Below are positions 8,329 to 16,910 of a DNA stretch of 60,503 nt, piece after piece. Position numbers and translations under genes: made by a program. Below the pieces are notes generated by a model. That model was given only the letters and a program-made list of their open reading frames with translations, searched no databases and had not been told where the DNA came from. This DNA is from a virus, in the IMG/VR virus record IMGVR_UViG_3300021478_000004, positions 1 to 60,503 of that record; one strand, 5' to 3'. The first letter of the stretch is position 1, and every line of letters starts with the position of its first letter.

Positions 8329-10308
8329 CTATGCAGGCCGCTGTTGGCCCTGTTGCTGCCCCTGCGGTTGCGCTGGGGGCTGAAACAACTGTAGCGCCTC
8401 GGTCCACATGCGGTGCTGCAATTCAGCCGCGTCAAGCTGCGTCTGCGTCTCGTGCGCGTTGACCTGATGTTGCAGCCCCGCGGCATCGAGATGCACCTTC
8501 GCGCCCGCGACATGGGCATCGTGGATCGTCTTCTGGGCCATCGCGTCGGCTCGGCGTGCCTCGGCCGCGGTCTTGGCGTTCCTTACCGCTTCGCCTTCGA
8601 GAGCGAGCTTCTTTGCCATCTCCTTCGCTGGGTCGGCCTGCGGCGGCTTCGGCGAAAGCATCTGCAAAATCATGTTCTTGCGCTCGCGCGGCATCGGCGA
8701 GAGTTCGATCAAGACCTGGGGCGGGAATGTGCCGGGCGGATATCCCTTTAACGTGTCGTACGCGTCCTGCATGACGGTCTCGACGTCCGGCCCCTCTTCA
8801 AGGACGATGTTCACGTCGAGTGCGCCCAGAAGATTGACCATCGCTGGTCGCCCCCATTGGTCCTCTCCAAGTGCGTTCAACCAAATTCCTGCCTTTACTG
8901 GGTCGTTGTCGTTGATGATTGGCAACCACCGCTCTTTCGTCCATGACCGTTGTGCGGTCGTCCAAATGTCTCGATAGAGTTGTAGCTTCCATTGCCGATA
9001 CGCGAGTACGAACGGACCCAACTCGGCCATGCCGGGCTGGCGCAGCAGTTCCAACGCGCGCCCGGAAATGTTGGCCAGCGACGCGCCCTGAAGCACGGCA
9101 ATATTGGTTCCTGCGAAACTGTCGATTTCCTGACCAGCCTGTTCAGACATCCCATGGAATGCGGCGAGGTCCGTTGTCTTGTCGTCGGGCTCCCACTTTC
9201 TCCCCGGATTTACTTCGATAATTCCGTCCGGGCGAGCCTGCTCGATGCGAGCCTGCTCGACGTTGTCGACCGCGCCCTTCTCGGTAATCACTCGTCGGGT
9301 GTTCGCAAGATGCAATTCCTTGGACTTTGACTGATTGAACGAATCCTGCGGGCCTTTGAGTGCCCGGGCGAACCCGTAGCGATCCCCCTGTTGGTCGACC
9401 GCTGCCGAGAACATATTGAACGACGAAGCGCTATTTCCATCTTTATCGAAAAACGGAGAAATACCCTCGTCTAGCAAGACTGATGAAACGTAGAACGCCC
9501 AGCACCATTTGCCCTTCCGCTTATACCAGTGCTCTATGAGACGAAGGCTCTGGGTCGACGTCACGACCCACTTGTATTCTCGGTCGGCGTTGGTCGTGAG
9601 GTCCGAATCGCCCTGGATAAGGCCTCTGAGCACGTCCTCCTTATGGGGGAAAAGCTCGATTGCCTCCTCGACGTCTAGCCATTTCGACAAGCCCTCGTAG
9701 CGCCGATCATTGAAGTCGAGGCGGTAGGACCGAGGGTCATAGAAATATTCGTCTCCGATGACCCAATTGAGTTTGATGTCGTTTTCGCCGTTTTTCCCAG
9801 GCACCAGCGTACGCTGGACGCCGGCCACGCCGTCGATGCAGCACTGCAAAAGGCACCATGGATCTATGCCTTTCCAGTCGTTGCCGTCGAGAACCGAGCG
9901 GATGACCTGGGTAGCGATATCAGCCCCGGCTTGGCTTCGCACCGAGGTCGGCAAGGCTTTAGGGTCTGACCGAAGCCGCTCCACAAGGCCGACGATGCCA
10001 TTGATCTTACGATTCACCCGGGGCCAAGTGAGCACCGCCTGATGACGTCGTTTCAGGGTTTCAATCTGCTTCCCGTCCCACTGTATGCAATGGTAGTAGC
10101 AACGCGCAATCTTCTGTTCTTCGATCTCTTCGGATTTCGACCAGAGATAGTCTAGGTATTGCGTGCGCAGCTTACGCACGTCTAGGAACTGATCCTTCTC
10201 GTCGTCGTCCGTCTCGCTCACGGACGCGATCTTGTCGCGCTGTTGTGGGTCGCGAACTAGGCCCGTCAGCCGGGATCGGTCCCGAGATAGAAGCTCAGCT
10301 ACGGGCAT
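8329..10308 (-). CDS. Portal protein, P22 gp1 type
   Basis: 659 residues, the size of the P22-like portal class. Recognisable blocks include QYLDYLWSKSEEIEEQKIAR, RRHQAVLTWPRVNRKINGIV, and the crown-to-stem stretch DPWCLLQCCIDGVAGVQRT. Residues from about 560 form a long Ala/Gln-rich helix and low-complexity tail (PPAQPQGQQQGQQRPA), as in the P22 barrel. The dodecamer forms the DNA gate that binds terminase outside and the gp4-like adaptor below. It overlaps the preceding gene by 14 bases. Confidence 0.88.
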   Translation of the reverse strand: MPVAELLSRDRSRLTGLVRDPQQRDKIASVSETDDDEKDQFLDVRKLRTQYLDYLWSKSEEIEEQKIARCYYHCIQWDGKQIETLKRRHQAVLTWPRVNRKINGIVGLVERLRSDPKALPTSVRSQAGADIATQVIRSVLDGNDWKGIDPWCLLQCCIDGVAGVQRTLVPGKNGENDIKLNWVIGDEYFYDPRSYRLDFNDRRYEGLSKWLDVEEAIELFPHKEDVLRGLIQGDSDLTTNADREYKWVVTSTQSLRLIEHWYKRKGKWCWAFYVSSVLLDEGISPFFDKDGNSASSFNMFSAAVDQQGDRYGFARALKGPQDSFNQSKSKELHLANTRRVITEKGAVDNVEQARIEQARPDGIIEVNPGRKWEPDDKTTDLAAFHGMSEQAGQEIDSFAGTNIAVLQGASLANISGRALELLRQPGMAELGPFVLAYRQWKLQLYRDIWTTAQRSWTKERWLPIINDNDPVKAGIWLNALGEDQWGRPAMVNLLGALDVNIVLEEGPDVETVMQDAYDTLKGYPPGTFPPQVLIELSPMPRERKNMILQMLSPKPPQADPAKEMAKKLALEGEAVRNAKTAAEARRADAMAQKTIHDAHVAGAKVHLDAAGLQHQVNAHETQTQLDAAELQHRMWTEALQLFQPPAQPQGQQQGQQRPA

Positions 10309-10594
10309 GCTTGCGTTCTTCGGCTTTCGCTAGCGCCCTGTCCGAAACCGCCCCCGACTTACGCAAATGCCGAGCCTTCATGGCCAAGCCGTGATGCAGC
10401 TTCGCCTTTTTCTCGTGGTGCTTGGCGATGGCCTCGACGTATTTGCCGTTGGCCTTTATCTTCTCGGCGCGGTCGAGATGGCGGCCGCCTTCGTCCAACT
10501 CGTAATCGTCCCAAGGCCCGTTGGAGCGCTCGTGGGGCTCCTTGTACTCACGGGACGGCGTGGCCGTGGACGATTCGATCGCGGCGCGCGGCAT
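10295..10594 (-). CDS. Small basic protein, unknown
   Basis: 99 residues, overlapping the portal start. The C-terminal half is Lys/His/Ala-rich and helical (KYVEAIAKHHEKKAKLHHGL). No family is recognised. Its place immediately before the portal gene suggests a head-assembly accessory or DNA-binding internal protein. Confidence 0.65.
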   Translation of the reverse strand: MPRAAIESSTATPSREYKEPHERSNGPWDDYELDEGGRHLDRAEKIKANGKYVEAIAKHHEKKAKLHHGLAMKARHLRKSGAVSDRALAKAEERKHARS

Positions 10595-10596
10595 GG

Positions 10597-10809
10597 TCAG
10601 CCCTCCCTCTTGATAGAGTGCAATTCCCCGCGAGGCTTGCCCTGGATGGTTTCTCGCAGAGCGGTGAGCATTGCTATCCCCTCGACGCGTAACGATCGGT
10701 CCTCGATCAATTCAACTCTGCAAATTAGTTGCGTATATGCGCGAACACGCTCCGCAATCGGATCACGCTGCGGAGGTTCGTAGTTGATGATTTCCTTGTC
10801 GGTCGTCAC
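10597..10809 (-). CDS. Small protein, unknown
   Basis: 70 residues if translation starts at the GTG at 10809, which lies 9 bases after an AAGGGTGGG ribosome site. An earlier GTG at 10821 would have that site on top of it. Sequence: MTTDKEIINYEPPQRDPIAE, then a helix VRAYTQLICRVELIEDRSLR. No domain recognised. Tightly coupled to the ATP-grasp gene upstream. Confidence 0.6.
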   Translation of the reverse strand: MTTDKEIINYEPPQRDPIAERVRAYTQLICRVELIEDRSLRVEGIAMLTALRETIQGKPRGELHSIKREG

Positions 10810-10811
10810 CG

Positions 10812-12167
10812 CTACGCCCACCCTTGCTTCTCAGCCAACCGCTCGAACGCTCGCTTAGAGATCACGCCGCTCTTCACCATGTCCTCTGCCTTCGCCTGCT
10901 CTTTCGACACCGGCGCATCTCCGGACGCCCCGAGCGTCTCCTTCAAGTCCGCCAGCGCCGTTTCTAGCGCGTCAGGATTGCTCTTGATCTCCAAGGCATG
11001 CACCGTCTTGGCAATTTCCGTCACCTTGCCGATGGCTTCCTTCGCGGTATCGCCGTAAGCGACGACCGCGCCGAGGAACGGCATCTTGTTGGCCTGCGGA
11101 ATGACGTACTTGCTGCCTTCGTGCTCAGTGAAATACCTGAGCTTGACGTTCTCGTCGTACTCTTTCGGGTATGTCACCTTGACCCACGATTCCGCTAGCT
11201 CCTCGCTCGTCAAGATCAGTTCCGCGCCCCACTTGCCGGAGAATTCCGGCTCTATCAAAACGCCCTCGGCTCCGTACCAGACGATATCTCCTAGGTTGGT
11301 CATCATGATCTGATAGAGTTCGCCCGGAGGCGAAGGCATGCGGCAGCACGGGTCTATGAGATAATCGTGGCCGTCTTCGGTGCTTCTAATTTCGGCCGAA
11401 AGAAAGCCGCGGTAGTTGTATTTCTTGAGTTGCGGCGAGAGCTTGGCGTTGATACTGCTGACCGCCGCGGGAATCTTGCTGTATTTTACCACCTTGGCGA
11501 CGAGCGCCGTATCCTTGGCCTCTACGCCGACGAGGCAATAATCGGTAAATTGGCCGTCGATCGTATAGCCGTCATAGGCCAACTCGATCGCCGGGCCGGT
11601 GTTGTCCTCGACGATGAACTCCATCAAGTCGGCCTTAGGCCCTAGCTTATAGTCGATCTCGTCGAGCTTGCCCTCAACCGCCTCGAAAGTCGGCGCATGG
11701 AATGTCTCCATGTCTCCGCGCGTCCGGCTGATCTTCACGTACTGATCGTCGTTCGCCTTGAGATACCGGCGAAGCTTCTCGATCCCCATCATGGTTTTGT
11801 AGGGGCCGACTTCGATGCCGAGCCGCGTGCTGATTTCCTTCGACTTCGCGCGATCTATTTCTAGTTCGCAGCCGCCGCGACAACCCCATACGCGCTTGCC
11901 GAGGCTGACGAGGTACTTCTGAACGTCGCCCTCGTAGACGTCGGGAAAAACAAATATGTCGACCTCGTCGAGCCGCGTCCATGGGCTGTCGACGCTTTCG
12001 ATTTCCGGCACGCCCATCGCGATCATCTGCAATTGCGACGTTGGAAAGCCGGTCACCCACGGACAGTAGTACAGGACTTTGCCGAACTGCTTGGATAGGG
12101 TGACAGCGAGGGAGACGAAGAGGCCGTTGTCCCAGACCAGCGCCGTCTTGCTTTTCAGGTCCGTCAA
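10812..12167 (-). CDS. ATP-grasp ligase-like protein
   Basis: 451 residues from a TTG at 12167. That start overlaps the upstream stop (TTGA) and has GGGGGA just before it; the frame is open further up, but only inside the previous gene. The N-terminal 90 residues look like a pre-ATP-grasp alpha/beta domain (YYCPWVTGFP, DIFVFPDVYEGDVQKYLVSL). The ATP-grasp fold follows: QYVKISRTRGDMETF (142-156) as the first ATP-binding lysine strand, LMEFIVED, then YRGFLSAEIRS (252-262) and YLIDPCCRMPSPPGE (269-283) in place of the Mg-binding E-x-N loop. ATP-grasp enzymes join a carboxylate to an amine. Phage versions near head genes are known, and cell-wall or virion modification has been proposed for them. 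The substrate here is unknown. Confidence 0.72.
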   Translation of the reverse strand: MTDLKSKTALVWDNGLFVSLAVTLSKQFGKVLYYCPWVTGFPTSQLQMIAMGVPEIESVDSPWTRLDEVDIFVFPDVYEGDVQKYLVSLGKRVWGCRGGCELEIDRAKSKEISTRLGIEVGPYKTMMGIEKLRRYLKANDDQYVKISRTRGDMETFHAPTFEAVEGKLDEIDYKLGPKADLMEFIVEDNTGPAIELAYDGYTIDGQFTDYCLVGVEAKDTALVAKVVKYSKIPAAVSSINAKLSPQLKKYNYRGFLSAEIRSTEDGHDYLIDPCCRMPSPPGELYQIMMTNLGDIVWYGAEGVLIEPEFSGKWGAELILTSEELAESWVKVTYPKEYDENVKLRYFTEHEGSKYVIPQANKMPFLGAVVAYGDTAKEAIGKVTEIAKTVHALEIKSNPDALETALADLKETLGASGDAPVSKEQAKAEDMVKSGVISKRAFERLAEKQGWA

Positions 12168-12580
12168 GATTCCCCCGATCGATATTCCAACCCGTTTACA
12201 GCCGCCTCGTAAGCGTCCCAACTCACTCCTAGCACCATCGCCGCAAACCGCTCGACAAGCGTCGCGAGATGATGTCCCTCGCGATACGGGGCCTTCGGAT
12301 CGTCCCCCGGCTCGCTAAAATCCCCGGGCTTGCGGTTCTTCTCGTAATCCATGTCGAACGCATCCACGTCGGCTTGCTTCACGCCGCGACGCTTGCACCA
12401 CGCGAGTTCGAGCATCTCATGGAACGCGACCAAGAACTGATAGCGCCAGTCGCCGAGTTCAGAGACCCGGATGTGCCAGCCTTCCTCATCCGTCCACCAA
12501 TCTCCGACCGTGTCGTAGCGCTGGCTGTTGTGGGGGATGGTCTTGATCTCGATCATGCCGTCGAAGAGTGACTCTCGCAT
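12164..12580 (-). CDS. Small HExxE protein, putative metal-binding/zincin-like
   Basis: 138 residues from the ATG at 12580, which has GGAGGA 8 bases upstream. It contains FLVAFHEMLELAWCKRRGV, an H-E-x-x-E variant of the zincin helix, then DAFDMDYE, EPGDDPKAPYREGHHLAT and VERFAAMVLGVSWDAYE. I recognise this as a recurrent phage family with the same order of blocks, normally annotated as hypothetical. The invariant His/Glu pair and the later His suggest a metal site. It is coupled to the ATP-grasp gene by a TTGA overlap, so the two may act in one modification step. Confidence 0.65.
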   Translation of the reverse strand: MRESLFDGMIEIKTIPHNSQRYDTVGDWWTDEEGWHIRVSELGDWRYQFLVAFHEMLELAWCKRRGVKQADVDAFDMDYEKNRKPGDFSEPGDDPKAPYREGHHLATLVERFAAMVLGVSWDAYEAAVNGLEYRSGES

Positions 12581-12640
12581 ACATGGGTCCTCCGCGGACG
12601 AACCAGCAAAGCAGTTCGATCGCATTGAGTGCGAGGTCGA

Positions 12641-13015
12641 TCAATGCGCCGTCCAATTAGTTCCGTTGCAGAACAGTGGCCCGATGAGAGCGCCTCCCGA
12701 AACATAGGTCGCGTTGTAGGTCATCGTCGTGATGTCGTTCGACCATACGTTCTGTCCCGCGTTGTCCGCATTGCAAGTCGGTATGGGAGTTCCTGCCGCA
12801 CTGTACGGCCCTGGGATAGGAACAGCCGATAGGCCCTTTATCAAGTCCTGCTTGCTGCCGAAGTAGGTATCCCACGTACCTTGTGTCGGCGCTGATCCTG
12901 GATCGAACGGCGGGACGGTCTGGGCGACAGCTTGCGCCACCAGCGCGGCACGCCAGCATGCGGCAAAGAAGGCAATCTCCAGCAGAAGCGCCGCGATGAT
13001 GAGACGGCCTCGCAT
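12641..13015 (-). CDS. Exported small protein, beta-rich C-terminus
   Basis: 124 residues. The ATG at 13015 overlaps the upstream stop (TGATG). Residues 1-33 are a hydrophobic export signal or anchor (LIIAALLLEIAFFAACWRAA then AVAQT). The C-terminal TCNADNAGQNVWSNDITTM, YVSGGALIGP and FCNGTNWTAH resemble the end module of the tail proteins at 46623 and 52795 (HCNGTNWTVM). The shared ending suggests a surface or fibre-like beta module, reused here far from the tail genes. Confidence 0.65.
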   Translation of the reverse strand: MRGRLIIAALLLEIAFFAACWRAALVAQAVAQTVPPFDPGSAPTQGTWDTYFGSKQDLIKGLSAVPIPGPYSAAGTPIPTCNADNAGQNVWSNDITTMTYNATYVSGGALIGPLFCNGTNWTAH

Positions 13016-13224
13016 CACTCCTCGCCCTTCATCTTCGCCATCTGTTTTGGCGACACCAGCCCGCGCTTGGCCATCTTGTACGCGTGCTTCGGGAGGCGCT
13101 TGATCTTGCGGCCGTGGTCGGCCTTGACGAACTCGGCTCCCACTTTTTTTGGGATTCCGATCGTCGAGCGGCCTTCTTCAGCCGCATGCATAGCGCGCGA
13201 TTGTGATTGCGATTTTGATGGCAT
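13015..13224 (-). CDS. Small basic protein, DUF3008-like start
   Basis: 69 residues from the ATG at 13224; a longer frame would lie wholly inside the upstream gene. It opens with MPSKSQSQSRAMHAAEEGRS, the MPxKSxxQxRxM signature of DUF3008-type proteins, followed by a Lys-rich tail. Basic, compact and coded in the head module; a DNA-packing or assembly role is plausible but unproven. Confidence 0.65.
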   Translation of the reverse strand: MPSKSQSQSRAMHAAEEGRSTIGIPKKVGAEFVKADHGRKIKRLPKHAYKMAKRGLVSPKQMAKMKGEE

Positions 13225-13282
13225 TTCGCGGGTTGCCTTTCCTCGGTATTCGACGAGGGCGTTGTTAGGTCCGGTGGCGGTT

Positions 13283-14026
13283 TCAGCCACCGTCTTGTTG
13301 CGCTGCCTCGGCGCGAGCCTGCTGCTCGTCATGCCATTTCTTGTACGAAGCCTGATCGCTCTCGGCCTGCGTCTTGGGCTTGACAGCCGCCTGGTTCTTA
13401 GCGGCCGTGGCCCTTGCGTCGGCCGCGTCCTTGTCCGCCTTGACCTTGGCGTCTCTCGCCTGGGCTTCGGTGTCCCACTGCGTCCCCTGTAGCGCTGGAT
13501 TGGGCAATCCCGGCGCGGGCGGGCCGTGGTCCATGTTGTTGCGAGCATCCATAGCCGCTTGCTTGATGCGCCGATCATCCATGTGCTCGCTCTGCCACAT
13601 CGCCACGCGGGCTCTATATCCGTCGTCGCTCTCGCCGGTGGCCCTTGCGGGCATCGCATCCGGCTCGCTCCGCCACTTCTCTACGCGAGCCTTATGGGCT
13701 TCCTCGGTCTCGCCAAAGGCTCGCTTGGGTGCGTTTGCGGCTTCGGCCCGCTTCTCCTCGGCCTCATCGTCTTCCTGCCATCGAGCATACGATCCGCGCT
13801 CCGGCACGTCGCCCTCGCCGTCCCACACATGAACGGACGGGCGTTGCCACAGCGATCCCTCCTTGCCGAACACGGCTAGGTTGACCAGCGGGCTTGCCTT
13901 AGCGTCGACGTGACGATGCGAATGCACATAGGTCACGAACGCCAAAAGCGGCTGGTCCGAGTGCATCACCGTTTCGTGCCCACCGGCATAAAACCACAAC
14001 GGTTGGCCTACTCGTAGGTCTTTCAT
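13283..14026 (-). CDS. Two-part protein: small beta domain plus charged helical tail
   Basis: 247 residues, ATG with GGAGG 9 bases upstream. Residues 1-75 form a compact domain (VGQPLWFYAGGHETVM, VHVWDGEGDVPERGSYARW) that I have seen as a stand-alone phage protein of unknown role. The rest is a long, Ala/Glu/Lys-rich helical tail containing two similar segments ending RVEKWRSE and RVAMWQSE, an internal repeat of about 33 residues. The tail resembles scaffold-like assembly factors. Function unknown. Confidence 0.75.
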   Translation of the reverse strand: MKDLRVGQPLWFYAGGHETVMHSDQPLLAFVTYVHSHRHVDAKASPLVNLAVFGKEGSLWQRPSVHVWDGEGDVPERGSYARWQEDDEAEEKRAEAANAPKRAFGETEEAHKARVEKWRSEPDAMPARATGESDDGYRARVAMWQSEHMDDRRIKQAAMDARNNMDHGPPAPGLPNPALQGTQWDTEAQARDAKVKADKDAADARATAAKNQAAVKPKTQAESDQASYKKWHDEQQARAEAAQQDGG

Positions 14027-14041
14027 TGTTTGAGTCCTCCT

Positions 14042-14323
14042 TCAAAAACCTGATTGCGACCAGAACTTGCCTTCGGGACCGCAACGATCTTCCGCTCCTC
14101 CGGCCCGCTCTCGGTAAGCGTCGCGGCTGTTCGGGACATCTTCGCCTATGACTAGATCGCGATGGGAACCCAATTGCGGCCGCTCGCAAATGTGCTTGAT
14201 CGACGGAGCATAATCTTGTGCCTCATCGATCCGCTCAGGTGAGCGATAATGCGTGCACCGATCACAAGACCGATCGGTCAGCGGTTCGTCGGCGTCGGCG
14301 TATCCGGACTTGTCTTCGCTCAT
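14042..14323 (-). CDS. Cysteine-containing small protein
   Basis: 93 residues from the ATG at 14323 with GAGGGA upstream; a GTG at 14335 overlapping the terminase stop is an alternative. Cys pairs in SCDRCTHYRSPE, HICERPQLG and DRCGPEGKFW could bind zinc. The ending RCGPEGKFW is a known mark of small phage proteins of unknown function. Confidence 0.7.
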   Translation of the reverse strand: MSEDKSGYADADEPLTDRSCDRCTHYRSPERIDEAQDYAPSIKHICERPQLGSHRDLVIGEDVPNSRDAYRERAGGAEDRCGPEGKFWSQSGF

Positions 14324-14331
14324 AACTTCCC

Positions 14332-15834
14332 TCACATCGTCAGCGCATCGAGATCGCTATAGTTCGAACCGCTGCCGCGATAGCCGCTGCTCGTGTTCTT
14401 CTCAGGTTGCACCGGCTTCTGCCCATCTATCATCGTGTCGAGCAGTTGCCCGATCAGCCCGCACGCGTCTACCTGATCGTCGTGAACTCCGGCCGGGAAC
14501 CGCAGCAACTCGCTTTCGAACTCGCCCCGCCACGCCGCCGCAACCGGCACACGCAAGCCCCGCGTCGCGATCAAGCCTCGGAACGACTGCGCTCGCACCG
14601 CCTTGTCGCCTCGGGTCGGAAACTGCTCTCGCAGGGTGTAGGCGTGGCGCTCGCGCATCTCGCGCTCCAAGAACGGCCCGACGCCGCTCTTGATCTGGCC
14701 GGATTCCTCGGCCCAACCCATCGGCTTCCACTTCTTGACCAAGTCGCAAAATACCTCGACCCATTCGTCGGATGCGGCTTGCTTCCGCCAGATGTCCAGC
14801 ATCCACGGATTGCTGTCAGGGTCGAGCGCGAGGACCGCGTGGACCGTGAAGTCGCCGCCACTCGATGTGACAGCGTAGTCTGATCCTCCGTATACCCGTA
14901 GGCTTTCCCGCGGCGGGAGATTGTCTACCGGGAGGAGCCATTCGCGCTTGAAATAATCTCCCGTGTCGGGAATAGGTTCTTGCTGATACAGCGCCGAGAA
15001 GTAGCGAGGGATGCTGTTGGCTCTAATTCGCTCTATCGCCGTCAACGGATAGCGATCAGGCCACAACGCCTCGCCAACGTCGCTTACGGCTGGCATTTTG
15101 ACGATTTCGAACTTGTCGCCGCCCGACGCCGCGTGCGAGATGATCTTCCCAGAAAGATCGTCGTCGTGCATGCGATGATTGATCAGGATTACCGCTCCGC
15201 CCGGCTCCAAGCGGTTATACGCGGTTCCGATATACCAGTCCCAGACTTCCTTGCGCTTATTCTCGCTCTGGGCGTCAGCCATCGAGGAAAACGGGTCGTC
15301 GATAAGAAGAAAGTCAGCGCCCTTGCCCATGAAGTGGCCGCCGACGCCGACCGCGTAGTAACCTCCTCCGTCTTGGGTGCGCCACTTGTTCTTGGCCTGG
15401 CTATCTTCCGCGAGGGACGTGTTGAAAATGCACTTGTATTGCGGGCTGTTGATCAAGTTTCTGACGTCGCGTCCGAAATCTGTCGCCAGATCGGCGCTAG
15501 CCGAAACAGAGATGAACTCTTTGTCGGGTTGACGCCCTAAAATATAAGCCGGCAAGCGACGAGAAGCCAATTCCGACTTGCCGTGCCGAGGAGGGAGCAG
15601 CAGCATCAAACGATCGACTTCGCCCCGCTCGACCCTCTCCAACTGTTCCGCTACCTTCCGATGAAATTCCGCGGCACGGTACTTCGGCAGCGTGTATTCA
15701 GTGAATGGAATCAGAGCCTTCCTCGCCATCCTGCGCTTGAGAAGCTCCTCGGCTGCGTCCAATGGCGATAAAGGCGGCAAGTTCTTCGTCTGCGTATTCG
15801 GTAATGTGTTTGCGATGCTCGACACGCATTTCAA
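14332..15834 (-). CDS. terL: Terminase large subunit
   Basis: 500 residues by the longest frame (TTG at 15834). The true start may lie up to 36 codons later, because the 5' end overlaps the small-subunit gene by 137 bases. ATPase: Walker A PPRHGKSE (81-88), Walker B FLLIDDPF (175-182). RNase H-like nuclease: YGGSDYA with D319 and HDDQVDA (451-457). It binds the portal, drives DNA into the head and cuts concatemers. The family can be of the headful-cutting kind, consistent with the circularly permuted assembly. Confidence 0.93.
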   Translation of the reverse strand: MKCVSSIANTLPNTQTKNLPPLSPLDAAEELLKRRMARKALIPFTEYTLPKYRAAEFHRKVAEQLERVERGEVDRLMLLLPPRHGKSELASRRLPAYILGRQPDKEFISVSASADLATDFGRDVRNLINSPQYKCIFNTSLAEDSQAKNKWRTQDGGGYYAVGVGGHFMGKGADFLLIDDPFSSMADAQSENKRKEVWDWYIGTAYNRLEPGGAVILINHRMHDDDLSGKIISHAASGGDKFEIVKMPAVSDVGEALWPDRYPLTAIERIRANSIPRYFSALYQQEPIPDTGDYFKREWLLPVDNLPPRESLRVYGGSDYAVTSSGGDFTVHAVLALDPDSNPWMLDIWRKQAASDEWVEVFCDLVKKWKPMGWAEESGQIKSGVGPFLEREMRERHAYTLREQFPTRGDKAVRAQSFRGLIATRGLRVPVAAAWRGEFESELLRFPAGVHDDQVDACGLIGQLLDTMIDGQKPVQPEKNTSSGYRGSGSNYSDLDALTM

Positions 15835-16363
15835 CCTTGGTCGGGAACATCCCCAAGTGCTTGCCGATATCGACTAGCGCCGCCCGCTTGTCGTGGAGCT
15901 TGACCGTCACGCCGCCGTTGATGTTCTGAGTGACTTGCGAAATAGCAGCGGCCGTTGCGTCGTCGAGTTCATCGCTGGGGACGATCTCGACCAGGTTCGT
16001 CACGACGGTTTTGATGACCAGAACCTCGCCGCCGTCCGGATTATCCTCCTCGGTGACTAGCGCACTCTTCCACCGAACAGCTTTACGGATGTCGGAGAAT
16101 CCGATTTTAGCGAGTTCAGCTAGAACACGCTCCTTTGATATTGCTAGTCTTTCTATCGCGCGCTCGGTTGCGATGACCTCTATCGATCGCGCTCGCTCTA
16201 GGAGTTCAGCGACCCGTACTACAATGTGCTCTTTTCGCGCCATAGCGGCAGCATTCGACCTATGTTCGTGATATCCAGCAATGACATAGGACGCATCTGC
16301 GCTCTTTCCCTTGGCGAGTTCTTGCGCGAACCGCTCGTGCTTCGGGTTGGGCAGAACCGGCAT
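15698..16363 (-). CDS. terS: Terminase small subunit
   Basis: 221 residues. N-terminal PKHERFAQELAKGKSADASY is the HTH region of the Terminase_2 family; ERLAISKERVLAELAKIGFS and later LHDKRAALVDIGKHLGMF are its oligomerisation core. It recognises the packaging site and feeds the large subunit. It shares one base with the upstream stop (TAATG) and overlaps the large subunit widely, so the two are likely made together. Confidence 0.9.
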   Translation of the reverse strand: MPVLPNPKHERFAQELAKGKSADASYVIAGYHEHRSNAAAMARKEHIVVRVAELLERARSIEVIATERAIERLAISKERVLAELAKIGFSDIRKAVRWKSALVTEEDNPDGGEVLVIKTVVTNLVEIVPSDELDDATAAAISQVTQNINGGVTVKLHDKRAALVDIGKHLGMFPTKVEMRVEHRKHITEYADEELAAFIAIGRSRGASQAQDGEEGSDSIH

Positions 16364-16746
16364 TACTGGCTCGCCTTGACGGCGGCCTGGGCTTGCTGAG
16401 TGGCAACAGCCGGAGGATTGGCGTCGAGCGCGGCCTGAACCTTCGTCGCATTGTTGGTCACTCCATCAAATACCGCGTCGATCTTGGCCTGAACAGCCGG
16501 CGGGATGGTCGCTCCCGCTAGCGCGTCCTTGAGTTGCTGCTCGACGCCATTCATGAGCGCTATCAGGCTGTCGGTCTTGGTGCCTTCGTCCGCAACATTG
16601 GCGAGGACTTCGTCGATCGTATGGGCCATGGTCGTCATCTTTCCTTGAATCGCCGCTAGTTGCGCGGATTGCGCGGTCAGAACGGTGGCGATGGCGTTCA
16701 GACGGTAGAGGATTTGGTTGACGTCGCCATTGGAGAACCAAGGCAT
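16363..16746 (-). CDS. First gene of the late operon: helical coiled-coil protein
   Basis: 127 residues. Heptad-rich (VNQILYRLNAIATVLTAQSA, EGTKTDSLIALMNGVEQQLK) with a Pro/Ala tail (IPPAVQAKIDAVFD). Short proteins with this pattern occur in many phages, often near tail or head genes, and have no assigned role. As the first cistron it directly precedes terminase. Confidence 0.7.
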   Translation of the reverse strand: MPWFSNGDVNQILYRLNAIATVLTAQSAQLAAIQGKMTTMAHTIDEVLANVADEGTKTDSLIALMNGVEQQLKDALAGATIPPAVQAKIDAVFDGVTNNATKVQAALDANPPAVATQQAQAAVKASQ

Positions 16747-16850
16747 TTCGGCTCCCCTTCCGGGTTGCGATGCGAGGCTTATGACACGGGATTATGACAG
16801 GCTTGTAACATTTCGTGATAGTCAATCAACCATATCTCTCTGATGGCCAA
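16747..16850 (-). promoter_or_regulatory. Late-operon upstream region with TTATGACA repeat
   Basis: This non-coding stretch lies back to back with the promoter of the GIY-YIG-HTH gene. TTATGACA occurs twice, 13 bases apart (16780-16787, 16793-16800). On the minus strand these read as TGTCATAA, close to a -10 element, about 35-50 bases before the first late start. No good -35 is placed for them, so late transcription may need an activator that binds this repeat. Confidence 0.4.
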
Positions 16851-16879
16851 TTGCCTGGTATGGCTAGTTCCTCTAATAT
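16851..16879 (+). promoter_or_regulatory. Sigma-70-type promoter for the GIY-YIG-HTH gene
   Basis: TTGCCT (16851-16856), 17-base spacer, TAATAT (16874-16879). Transcription would start near 16886, with the AAGG ribosome site at 16900-16903 and ATG at 16911. Confidence 0.7.
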
Positions 16880-16910
16880 TATATTCTTAGAATTAATAGA
16901 AGGTAATCAC

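Noticed and set aside
13225-13659. N-terminal extension of the DUF3008-like gene up to 13659
   Set aside because: It lies fully inside the 247-residue gene in another frame and is Arg/Ser-rich nonsense; the ATG at 13224 begins the family motif.
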